A stretch of 64,000 nt of DNA. Origin: Dryocosmus kuriphilus (lineage: Eukaryota > Arthropoda > Insecta > Hymenoptera > Cynipidae). Numbering within the stretch: position 1 is the stretch's first letter; each line of letters opens with the position of its first letter. Below, piece after piece: positions 33,895 to 43,836 of the stretch. Under the pieces are notes generated by a model that made no database searches, was not told the origin of the DNA, and saw only the letters and a program-made list of their open reading frames with translations. The stretch spans positions 238,640,653-238,704,652 of the forward strand of contig CM076189.1 in NCBI GenBank assembly GCA_038277395.1. The letters are read 5' to 3'. The position numbers and the translations under genes are program-made.

Positions 33895-33911
33895 ATTTTA
33901 AAATTACAGAA
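33895..33911 (+). promoter_or_regulatory. Candidate 3' splice site at the accessory ORF start
   Basis: TTTTAAAATTACAG ends two bases before the ATG at 33911. A pyrimidine-poor but otherwise normal acceptor at this point would place the accessory ORF first on a spliced RNA. Confidence 0.45.
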
Positions 33912-34438
33912 TGGAAGGATCAATAATTACGACTAGATTCCCTAAAGGAGAGGTCGTCGCTTCGACCCTCCGACCAAAAGGAAACACTACTGAATTAAAA
34001 TTCACGAAAGGACCTTTGGAGGAATTGACGGCCGAATACGACCTGACTAAACCGCTTTTCACCCTGCATAGAGTCACGGGCCCCCCACATAACAGGAGCT
34101 TCGTGGTGAAATGCGTAACGAAGGATGAAAAGCGTGGAAACATATTTATGCAGTATAGCAATAATGAATCAAAAATAAAAACTGCAGAGCATTCTGCAGC
34201 TAGAAAAATCCTGCAAGAGCTTGAGGAGGTTTATTTCTTTAGTGAAGAAAGATGCACTGATAACCACAAAGAGGACACGTGTGTTACCTGTCTCGACAAT
34301 GACTCTAAAGTACTCATAAAACTGTACAAATGGGGGAATTGTTGCGAGTATTGTTACTTGCGAGGACATGTCCTAAAAGATTGTGATAAAAAAGTTAAAA
34401 GAAATAAACGCCTTCGAGAGCAGGATATCGAAAATTAA
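33911..34438 (+). CDS. dsRNA-binding domain plus CCHC knuckle accessory protein
   Basis: 175 residues, intact, ATG at 33911, 39 bases after the pol stop. Residues about 35-107 fit a double-stranded-RNA-binding domain: an N-terminal helix (PLEELTAEY), the loop GPPHNRSFVVKC (57-68), a third strand, and the C-terminal helix KIKTAEHSAARKILQEL (88-104) in place of the usual KKxAKxxAA pattern. Residues 145-158 (CEYCYLRGHVLKDC) are an exact C-x2-C-x4-H-x4-C zinc knuckle. A second Cys/His cluster lies at 115-127. The tail is basic. ERV-2 gag lacks a knuckle, so this protein may supply nucleic-acid binding. By analogy with viral dsRBD proteins it could also shield dsRNA from Dicer. Function is inference; the domain calls are from motif reading only. 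Confidence 0.7.
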   Translation: MEGSIITTRFPKGEVVASTLRPKGNTTELKFTKGPLEELTAEYDLTKPLFTLHRVTGPPHNRSFVVKCVTKDEKRGNIFMQYSNNESKIKTAEHSAARKILQELEEVYFFSEERCTDNHKEDTCVTCLDNDSKVLIKLYKWGNCCEYCYLRGHVLKDCDKKVKRNKRLREQDIEN

Positions 34439-34750
34439 AAAAGAATGAGCAAAACAAGAATTTCAAATCCACCAAGAAATTTTATGTAATCATATATAAG
34501 GGGATTATTATAATCTAAATTTTGTATAAATCCAGATTGTATAAAATTACTACATATAACCATGAACCTTTTTATATATTGCAATAAAATTGCCTTTTAA
34601 GAAAGACGAAGAGAGAATAAAATAAAGTAATAAAACAAAAACAAAAAAAAAAAAAAAGGAAGAGGAATTGGAGGTTGCCTTCGACTCTTCCTCTTTCTGA
34701 AAGGCTACCACGAATTTTAAAACTTTTCTAAAATAATTTTCTATGTACAG
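34439..34750 (+). other. Spacer between accessory ORF and env
   Basis: About 310 bp, non-coding, with an A-rich run (34622-34658) followed by a GGAAGAGGAA / TTCCTC inverted pair that could form a hairpin. It ends in the env acceptor. Confidence 0.5.
34736..34750 (+). promoter_or_regulatory. Candidate 3' splice site for env
   Basis: TTTTCTATGTACAG directly abuts the env ATG at 34751. The ERV-1 env has the same arrangement (ATTTTACAG directly before its ATG). Confidence 0.55.
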
Positions 34751-36761
34751 ATGAAGCAGATCAGTCCATTAGCATGGAGGTGGATTTTATTCCTTTCACT
34801 CCCTATTGTCCTAGGAAGTCAATCGCAGTACGAAATCCAGCCCCTAGAGATGAATTCCGGAATATTCTACGAAAAATTGGAACCGATGAGACTCACTCAA
34901 ACTTATTGGAGGATCGTGATATTTTTGGATATCGGAAACTTCAGTCAATATCTCCACCTTGATTCAATCCAGAACGACATCCGTGAAAATTATAGAAGCT
35001 GTCTGCAAAAGTTAAGAAAGGAGGACTGTCGTCACGAAGTGGAATTGGACACCCTGACAACGAAGCTCGACAAAATTAAAACAAAGTATGATGACCTACA
35101 GCGAATACTCTCAGAAATCAAGAGCTATGAACCTGAAGCTAACACACAACCCAGGACTATGCAAAAACGCAGAGTTCCGATGTTAGGGTTCATAGGATCT
35201 GTTCTAGGACCTATAGTTGGACTCATGACTACAGAAGACGGTGAAGAATACACAAATTCTATCAACGAAATTTACTATAGACAAGATAATCTAAGTAAAA
35301 TTTTAAGACAACAAACCCATGTAGTTAAGGCCGAAATTCAAGATATTCATAATGAAATAAATTCGAGAACAGCTGAAATCAAATTAATCCAAAATTTATT
35401 AAATAATACTATCAAAAATTCTGAGATACAAGAGAAAGCTATAAATGACCTATTGTACCAAAACTATCTGAGACAGTGGACGGTTCATATGGAGGAAAAT
35501 TTTAATCACTTGCTGGACACAATATCACATTTTACTGATATAGTAATAAGTGCCAGGCTGAGAAAAATTCATCCATCATTGATCACCAATATTCAACTTC
35601 AAGAAATTATTACAGACATTCATAACGACGCAAGTGCCCAAGAATTTCCTATTCCAAGTGCATACGCCAGAGCTGAAAGTCTACAAGAAATAGGAAAGGC
35701 AGATATAGCTTATCACTCAGGAAGATTGTTATTGTCCATCGACATACCCTTATTGGAGAGAACAAAATATCAATTATATAAAATGCACCCCTATCCAGTG
35801 CATCAAAAGCTAATCGAAAATATTACAGGAGCAGCCTATATATTGCCAAGAGAACCATATATAGCCTTATCAGTTGATGATCAAATTACTTCTTATCGAG
35901 TCTGGAATATTATGGTTCATGCATAAGAACCATAAATCATATTATTTGCGAGTCAAACCAACCTATATATTCAACTGCAACTAATCCAACATGTGAAACT
36001 CAAATGTTACTCAAACCCTCTGCGGAAATGTTTTCCAGGTGCGATATAAGAATTAACTTACACGATGAAACATTCTGGACACAAATACCTTCACTTCAAG
36101 CCTGGTTGTTTTCAACAAATGAAAATCAACTCATAAGCATCACTTGTCTAAAAGGAAAATCTGAAAGAGGATATATAAATGGATCAGGATTACTACGAAT
36201 AGGAAATGGATGCACAGTAAAATCAAAAACTACCACCTTAAGTGGGATCACATTGTTGAGCAAAACTGAAGAATGTGTACATATAGGCCGGATTTTTCCC
36301 TAAACTTAACCAAAATATCTCCAATAATGACGAATTTTCCAAAACTCTCAACGATACAAGAACAAACACTACAAAGACGACCTGCGCAAGATTGGAAGGA
36401 ATTAGAAAAGGGAGAAACTTTAACAAAAATCGAAGAAAAACTACTGGAATTTGAAGAAAAGCAACATCACTATAAACAGAAAAATCACACTATTATTGGA
36501 ACCTCCATCGGAATAATGATAATAATATTATTTATAATATTATACTGCACACAAAAAATATTAATAAACATGTGTCACAAAGGTAAAATAAACTCCACAA
36601 AAGAAAACCAACACGACATTACAGAGAGAGAAATAAAATCACTATTAAAGGAGAAGAACGAACCTCAATGCAGCAACGAAAAAAGAAAACCAACATCAAG
36701 AATAGAAAATCCAGACACCAGCATTGTGGAATTTCCATTAACCAACGTTCGCATTGCGTAA
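34751..36761 (+). pseudogene. env: ERV-2 envelope glycoprotein, two frameshifts
   Basis: The first frame, 34751-35926, opens with a hydrophobic signal peptide, has a basic cleavage site QKRR near residue 140 and then a Gly/hydrophobic fusion-peptide-like segment (35175-35235), followed by coiled-coil-like helices. Coding resemblance moves to the frame containing 36004-36303 (Cys-containing ectodomain) and then to the frame 36273-36761, which holds a transmembrane helix (GTSIGIMIIILFIILYC, about 36500-36550) and a charged cytoplasmic tail. Shifts lie near 35900 and 36280. It is F-protein-like, as in insect errantiviruses. The breaks make a membrane-fusing product unlikely from this copy. Confidence 0.8.
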
Positions 36762-37387
36762 AAGTACATCGATAAAAGCACCCATAGTTCATCGAGGACG
36801 ATGAAAATCTTAAGAGGGGAGAGAAGGAAAAATTTTCAAAATTTTCCAGAATTTTCCTCTTTCCGTTCCGAAAGAAAAATCACATCAAATAAAATAACTG
36901 CAATACCGACATCAAGTGAGGGAGCTACTTGACGGGGCAACACATAAGAAGCCATAATTGAAACCAACATGGTCGCCTCACAGATAAGAGTAATCTAATC
37001 TATCAAGACCACACCTGCAACATAATCACTGTACACCATTGGATCACAGTTCATTATGGCCGCCACAATAAGCACTCTTGTCTAACGCCCACGAGAAGAA
37101 ACAGCATGCCTGCACAAAGATAAGTCTAACCGACAAGATGGAGAAGAGGAAGCCATATTAGCAGAAAGAAGCAAACAGAAGCTTCATCTGAACGCAGTAG
37201 GCAACCATCTAGTAAATTAAGCGAAAAACTCTAACTCTATATATAGTATGTGCATGTTATATACTACTGATGTATGATATGGTAGTAATGATATTGTTAT
37301 ACATTACCATCAATGGTATACAAAACTAGTCACTAAATAATAATATAATAATATATTATTGACACATGAGGTATATGTAAGGTGCAC

Positions 37388-37445
<58 letters not shown>

Positions 37446-38038
37446 CCTATATAATGACACAATATATAATGGTACGACACTAATATGATAATTCAAAGCA
37501 GAACTCTGGGAAAGCTAAGTTTAAAATTGAAGAATTCGCGTCAGTCGATCAAAAGAGAAACATTAAAGCTATGTTTCGAAAATTCCTATAATTCTACTTT
37601 GGAACTAAAATCGAAGGACACCCCTTCAAAAGAAAGTTATTATAATCATACAAGACAACAAAACATAACCCCAATTATGGTTAGAAAGTAAGCTATAATA
37701 AAGATAGCCTGAATTTCTATGTGGTGTAGTCTTGAAGAAAATTCGATTAGATTTTAGCTACTAACCCGCAAAATCAATGAAATTTTGTTTTAAAATATTA
37801 CAAAGAGCGTGAGAAATCGTGAGATCGAACTTCGTTCAAGATCATAAGATTGAGTATTATAAATCAACTCAACTAAGACAAAATTAACTCCCCATTGATC
37901 ACTGACCGAACTTCGATGATTCACGCATTATAGGTTAATTACAAAATAATCTCACAGACTATGTCTATGAAGCGTTCCGTCCTGGGGGCAAAAATTTATA
38001 GCTCAGCGGGACGCTGATGTTTCGAAAAGGGGAGGACT
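36762..38038 (+). other. ERV-2 3' untranslated region
   Basis: About 1.3 kb after env with no convincing gene; a 68-codon frame at 37485-37691 has no recognisable features. It contains a TA microsatellite at about 37390-37438 and ends in a purine-rich tract, GAAAAGGGGAGGAC, directly before the 3' LTR, which would prime plus-strand synthesis. Confidence 0.7.
37390..37438. repeat. (TA)n microsatellite
   Basis: About 24 uninterrupted TA units inside the ERV-2 3' region. Confidence 0.9.
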
Positions 38039-39779
38039 GTCACATCCTCAAATTTTCAATTTGTAAAATTTTAAAATTTTCAATATAACACATGATAACA
38101 GTTAATTTCAATTACTGCATTACCACGACACTCGGTCGAGCGAATGCTGACTAGACTCGCTCGAGCATGTGTCGACTTATGATGAATGCACGGTGGCAGA
38201 TAAAGTAGTAAACTCAAGCACAAGCAAAGTGAGTTACAATACGCAGAGAATTCATAGGTAATGCTGGCAAGTCGGTAATGATAAAGTTATCTTAGCACCA
38301 AGACACAATTAACTGGTATCATTGAATTTTCTAACGCTATAGATTACCAATTCAACTACAATAAGGCATTAATTACTAAGAAACTCAATGAACTATTAAT
38401 ATCATCAATGTACAACTAAGTATCGATAACTATTGTGTAAGTTTAAGATTCGAAAGGGTAATAGAGAAGGGCTTCGAAGATCGAATCAACCGCAGAACAA
38501 TCAATAATCAATATAGAATCAATCAATATATAATCGGTAATCAATCAATAATCAACTCAAATCAGTCTGACCTCATTAGAAGGACTACATTCACTAAAGA
38601 TATCGAATAGTATTAAGAATAGAATTGCATTAACCCTGTTTTGATACCAGAGGACAATGTTTTCCAATGTACTATAGATATGGAAGGGTAATAAGCAGAA
38701 CGTACGTGCCATTATGCAGATTTGCGAGCGTACGTGACATTATGCAGATTTGCGAGCGTACGTGACATTATGCAGATTTGCAAAGATCCCTCTCAACAAG
38801 GGGATGGGTCTCCTATAAGAACCCCGTTCGATGAGGTATCGAGGTCTTTGCGTTCCGAAAAGTTACATTGTACACGTCGTTCTCCGGGATCAGTTAAATA
38901 ACCTCAAGTAACTAGTAATCACTTTGTAAAAGTAGTCCTCTGTGATCAGTTAAACAACCTCAGGTAGCAAGAGAAAGTAGTCAACTATTAAGTATTTCTT
39001 CTTGTGAATGTAGCCCTCTGAGATCAGTTAAATAACCTCAAGTAACAAGTGATTATCTTGTAAAAGTAGTCCTCTGTGATCGGACAAATAACTTCAAGTT
39101 ACAATTAATTTTCTAGTAGTGAACAAAGTCCCTTTGATTTCGGCTAAGAATCAAAGTAAAGTCTACTTCGGGTTAAAACTAAAGTGTATATATATCCGGA
39201 AAAGAACTTACGAGTGGATTCGATCTGTCGAAGTACGTTCGTGTATCGCTCGATCAGTGAAAGGAAGAGATACTTCGATTACGGTTCTCTCCCCTCTCAC
39301 TCTAGCCAAACTACCCCTGTGAATTGGTCTCGCCGTTGCCAAGTTCGGAATAGGATACAAGCGACGAACAAACTACCCCTGTGAATTGGTCTCGCCGTTG
39401 CCAAGTTCGAAATAGGGATACAAGCGACGAACAAACTACCCCTGTGAACTGCCCTCGTCGTTGTCAGCTCGGAATAGGGACAAAAGCGACGAAACAACTT
39501 TCTCTCGCCCTTTTGAACAAAAAGGTAAATTTTAAGTAACAACTATATATCTGTTCTCATCTTTATTCTCTTTCTACTTAATTGTAATAAACGCATTTTA
39601 CTCTATATATCTGTGTACTACTTTCATTTATAATTACACGATCCGCATAGGCTTGACAAGTGACAACGATCCCATACAAATAATTGGTCAGGACTTACCA
39701 TCCTGACAATAATCAGCGATACTAGCCTCTTCTACTTTTCCATTTCCATACTACCTTTGCCTTAACTCGGGACGTAACA
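38039..39779 (+). repeat. ERV-2 3' LTR
   Basis: Starts TGTCACATCC, ends GACGTAACA, followed by the GGTT duplication. Nearly identical to the 5' LTR, differing mainly by single-base changes and small indels. Confidence 0.9.
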
Positions 39780-39783
39780 GGTT

Positions 39784-39894
39784 ATGGGTGAGAACTTCGC
39801 CCGAGTACTCTAATTTTTTGCAAAGATTAGAAATTTCCTGGATTCGGTTGGGCATTTTCTTGCCTGAGGTTACTTTGCGATATGGAGATTGCAT
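39784..39894 (-). pseudogene. gag: ERV-1 gag, first 37 codons
   Basis: Minus-strand ATG at 39894. The frame is open to the ERV-2 insertion and continues in phase at 26689 on the other side. The start is chosen because it is the first ATG in the frame that is shared with the rest of gag. Confidence 0.75.
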
Positions 39895-40841
39895 CTATTT
39901 TTGCCATTAGCTGAGCTCATATATTTTTAATAGACTGCACGGGTGGAGAGCGAACGCGGTTTGGTGATTGGGTTCGAGACATCGTATCTGCTGTAGAAAA
40001 AGGGTAGAAAATTTTGTCGGGTGGATCGTCCGTACTGTCTGTTTCGTTAGTGTCGTATGTTCTATTCTCTCTGTATTCTTTAAAATTATCCAGTTTAGTA
40101 ATTTTTACGATTTGTGCCTAGCCTTGTAATATAATTTGTAGTGTTGGTGTGTTCTTTTATTACCGAGAGGTTCACACGTATGCTTCTACAAGCATACGTC
40201 AGACTCTCAATCGGTAGTGCAGTTGGATTTTGTTGACGGTTCGTTGGCTGGAGTGCTAGGCCTAACGGAACGTTAACGTGCAAATTCTACTCTGCCGGAA
40301 GCGAAATAAAAAGTTTGTTAAAACTTGTAAAATTTTGCTTCCGTCTCCTTCCACAGACAGTAAGGGAGATTTAAACTTATGCACGTTAAAAACCTAAAGT
40401 GTGGTTATCATGAAATTAACTTACAGTGAAATTTTTTTTGGTGATGGCCGGAGAGTGTTGCTCGTAGATTTCGCTCACAGTTCTCTTGGTCTCGATCGCG
40501 TCGTCCTGTCGTTGGGCTGTTGCTGCTGGCTTGCTGTTCTCTAGACAGGTGTCTCTTCCGCCTGATCGCGGGCCACGATCTATGAGATTTTTGCAGGTTG
40601 TTAATTTACGTCGTATAGGGGCTAATTAGTTCGCCTCTTAGTTTAATTAACAACTGATACTTATCTTTTTTCGTTTACGGGCTTGCCGTAGCAAAGTCCG
40701 GAGTTCGTCTGTGATTTCGAATTTTCGTAAAAATCCCAGAGTCTCTTGATATCCGTGGATTTCAAGTCCTTGTTCTCGCTTCCACTAGTCGATATGAATT
40801 CCTCACTTTATTCCGTAGAACTTGATTTACGACTTAAGTGG
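39895..40841 (-). other. ERV-1 leader
   Basis: About 950 bp of leader upstream of gag with no protein recognised; it should hold packaging and splice-donor signals. Confidence 0.6.
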
Positions 40842-40859
40842 ATCCTGGCAGGATCGCCA
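40842..40859 (-). promoter_or_regulatory. ERV-1 primer-binding site, tRNA-Arg type
   Basis: TGGCGATCCTGCCAGGAT on the minus strand, 8 bases after the LTR, is complementary for about 17 bases to the CCA-tailed 3' end of insect tRNA-Arg(ACG) as I recall it. Confidence 0.65.
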
Positions 40860-40867
40860 AAATTTTA

Positions 40868-41046
40868 TGCCAAAAACTGGTTTTAATCATATTTTTTATT
40901 TGTGTAAGCCAATCTCAGGCTTACACACGTTTATTCAATATGAATTCAATGCAGGAACTGACGAGGCTGGACCGGGCCTCTACATATATAGCCCACATGT
41001 GTCGAGGGTAGGGAGTACATTCTAGTTTTACCCTGGTCTCCTAACA
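40868..41046 (-). repeat. ERV-1 5' LTR
   Basis: 179 bp on the minus strand from TGTTAGGAGACC to TTTTTGGCA, with a TATATA-type box near 40985 and AATAAA-type signals (AATAAACG near 40930, AATAAAAAA near 40900). A very short LTR compared with ERV-2. Confidence 0.7.
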
Positions 41047-42272
41047 GTATGCGGTTAAAAATTTTATATCATAACTGATTGTCTAGCTCACACGGTAACG
41101 TTCTGAGTTAGCAAGGGGGGTTTGAAAAGCGGTTTTGATTGGTTGCCTTTTCATTCTTTCCTCCATTTTTTTGGGGGGTTTTTTTGATTTTTTTGTTTTT
41201 TGTCCAAATCTAATCGTATTTTTAGTTCTTTGAAACTTTTTAGCTTCAAGTAGAGAATTATTTATATTTTAGCAATTATTTTGGACGTTAAAGTGAAATT
41301 TCTTTCTTGATCTTCTTTCAAGATTTGACTTCTTTATTAGAAGTTCTGAGTTAGTAGTCGGAAGGTTCCAGGTTCGAATCTCGCTGGATGCACTTTTTAA
41401 TTTATTTATTATAATGTATATTGTCAAATATTATTAATGTGCTTAATTTTTTGCTACTTTACATTTAAATTTTTTATTTCAGAATACTGCGCTTCCATTC
41501 TTATTTTAATTTATTCAGATAATATACGAAAATATGTCTGATTGAAAGTAAAATTATTCGTTCATATTCTCATTTTAACGTATGCACAAAATTCAAACAA
41601 TTTGATGAAATTAATCATTTTCGAAGAATATAGATTTGTTTGCAAAAAAAGTCTGAAAATACTGAGTTTTTTGTTGAAAAAAAAATTTAACATGTTTATT
41701 TTTGTAAAATTGAAAAAATAGAAGAAAATTGCATATAATAATATTTTAATAAATAAAAAATAAAAAAAAATGCAAAAAGTAGAGGCAGTGAGAATCGAGC
41801 CTACAACCTTCCTTCTAGAAAGTGAAAGCGCTATACCACCTGAGCTAGCAAACTAAGTAAGATAATTATTTTTCAACACTAGAAGCCGGGCGACAAATTT
41901 TTTAAACATGTTTTTCTCGAAACTGGCCAAATTTTAAGTCCTAGGAATTGTACAATTTTAGTTTAGCAGCAAATTAGATGCAGAAAGAACATAAGAGTTA
42001 AAAGCTGGTAAACGGTCTGTCTTTTTCGCTCTCGCGGGCTTTCTGCATGCAATTTTTAAGGAAAATTCAAACGCCGCGCGGGTGCCGATTCGCACATTGG
42101 GCACGTGCGCAGATCTAGATTTTCATTTGTTTTGAAAGCATTATTGTCTCAAGACTGACACTGTTGTTACTTCAAGATAAACTGATCATTTTGAGCAAAG
42201 TTTATTGCGATTTTAAATATTTACAACTTATTTGTGGTTTTATCGTGTGTTTGGGTTAAAAAAAAAATTAAA
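41047..42272. other. AT-rich stretch with decayed tRNA-like sequences
   Basis: No coding frame supported. Two short tRNA-like traces are seen: plus strand around 41345-41397 with the B-box-like GGTTCGAATCTC, and minus strand 41779-41853 with TAGCTCAGGTGG and GGCTCGATTCTC. Neither folds into a convincing tRNA. Confidence 0.5.
41779..41853 (-). pseudogene. tRNA-like pseudogene or SINE head
   Basis: A-box-like TAGCTCAGGTGG and B-box-like GGCTCGATTCTC are about 35 bp apart, as in tRNAs, but acceptor, D and T stems pair poorly. It is more likely a decayed tRNA or SINE promoter than a working tRNA gene. Confidence 0.35.
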
Positions 42273-42369
42273 ATGGCACCATCAAAGTCACGCTTTGTAA
42301 ATTGTTGTGCTTATAGAGGTTGCACAAATCGGAGAAGTAATGAAGGTTTGTACTGTTAAGTTTCCCAAA

Positions 42370-43005
42370 AAAAGGGATTTAAAAAATCAATTACTTTATT
42401 CAAAATTTTAAGCACATAAAAGAGCAACATTTGAACAATATATTGCAAAATTTTCATTAAAAAAGTTAAAAAAATCAACCGGTGGGACCTGGTTTCCGGA
42501 AATCCCTAAAAAAAAGTGTCCTCTTGGTGGTCAAGATAACTCATGATAGCTTTATGTGAAAATAAAAAACCAAATTTTGTTCTGTTGATAGATAAGTATA
42601 GCTCGTGACTGAAGGAAGGATTTAAAAAAAATTGACATTTGAATTTTTGGCAGAGTTGTATGCAAAACAGTACAATTTTCGGTACAATTTACGCTACGCA
42701 CAGCCATAGATATGAACAACCTTGTAAAATTATTTGTAATCGAAAAAAAACCTTCATTTAATCACGAGCTATACTTATCTACTAACAGAATTTTTTTTTA
42801 AATTTCAAATAAAGCTATCTTGAGTTATCCTGACCACTACAAAAACATTTTTTTTATGAGTCTATGGAAACCATTTCCCACCGGCTAAGTTTTCCAAATG
42901 TTTGAATGAAAATTTAATAAAATATTGTTTGAATGTTGCCCTTTATATACTTAAAATTAAAAAAAAAATATTATTTATTAGATTAAAAAAAAAATTTTTT
43001 AATGG
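42370..43005. repeat. Fold-back element in the THAP gene intron
   Basis: Left arm (to about 42640) and right arm (about 42735 on) are inverted copies; shared segments include GATAAGTATAGCTCGTGA, AGATAGCTTTAT-type and CCGGTGGGA. It lies just after the THAP exon, in what would be its first intron. Confidence 0.7.
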
Positions 43006-43836
43006 ATTTTTTCAAATTTTCAAACCAACGTAACTCCTTTAGGCAGCATCATATCTACAACAATATTGTCTCGCAAAACCTAAAACGAACTTCCACTTTT
43101 GTTAATTAAAAAGTGTTCCTCATTCTTTTTTTTTTTAAATTCAGTAGCCCTTTGGACCGGCAAAGCCGAAAGCGAAATTACCGTAAATTTATTTCATGGT
43201 CAGGGATTTTAAAAATTTGTATCAAAAATACCTTTTCAATCTTTGAAAAAGTCACCAACTTAATATCGCATGAAATTATGCAATTTTTAATGAGTTCAAT
43301 TTGAAGGTTTGAAAAATTAAAAATTAAAAACTTTCGAAATTCAACAACTTCAATCGTTAAAACTGTGCTTAATTAAATTTCTAAAGATTAAACGACAGTG
43401 TTTATTAATAACTTTGGATTGAAATATTGAATTAAAATTTTAATTATTCGAATTGATAAATTTTGATTTGTAACTGAAATTTTTTAATCTTAAACAGCAT
43501 ACATTGCATTTTGATAATTATGACTTTAAAACGATTTCTGTTAAAATAATTCAACTTTCAAGGATTCCTTTAACAAAGAAAAATATTTGAATGTTCATTC
43601 AGAATGGAAAATTTGAAATTCAGTGTTAAAAATAAAATTATTAAAAATTGAAACACTGAAAATTGCAGAATTTTAAAACGTAAATTTTAAAAAATTTAGA
43701 AATTTAAACTCTAAGAATTAGAGCCACCAAATTTGGACAAGCACAAAAAAATAATTGCCCAAATTTTTTATTTTTTTATTTATAAGAAGGACAGTTCTCC
43801 TCAAAGCACAACAAAATTGTTCGTTTGCTTTGTAGG
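43006..43836. other. AT-rich intronic stretch
   Basis: No supported feature; short frames show no family resemblance. Probably intron of the THAP gene. Confidence 0.4.

Larger units (their letters stand above)
26690..39779 (+). mobile_element. ERV-2: 13.1-kb retrovirus-like LTR element, RT-less, with dsRBD ORF
   Basis: Order: 1,743-bp LTR, primer site, long leader, gag, protease-linker-integrase ORF, a 175-codon dsRNA-binding/zinc-knuckle ORF, env, a long 3' region, polypurine tract, 1,741-bp LTR. It has TG...CA ends and GGTT duplications. The LTRs differ at only about a dozen and a half positions by eye, so insertion is recent. No reverse transcriptase or RNase H is present, so it must depend on another element for copying, yet its protease-integrase frame has stayed open. 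Confidence 0.9.
13942..41046 (-). mobile_element. ERV-1: decayed errantivirus-like Ty3/Gypsy element with nested inserts
   Basis: Minus-strand order is LTR (41046-40868), primer site, leader, gag, protease, RT, RNase H, integrase, env, polypurine tract, LTR remnant. Gag is split at 39784/26689 by ERV-2. The integrase is split at 20815/16076 by a hairpin-ended repeat that holds a Harbinger-like transposon. The protease-RT junction is split by a 1.4-kb insert. Subtracting these leaves roughly 7.9 kb, a normal errantivirus size. Coding frames carry several stops and frameshifts, so it is older than ERV-2. Confidence 0.85.

Noticed and set aside
41345..41397. Possible tRNA with GGTTCGAATC
   Set aside because: The T-stem does not close and no acceptor or anticodon stem can be drawn.
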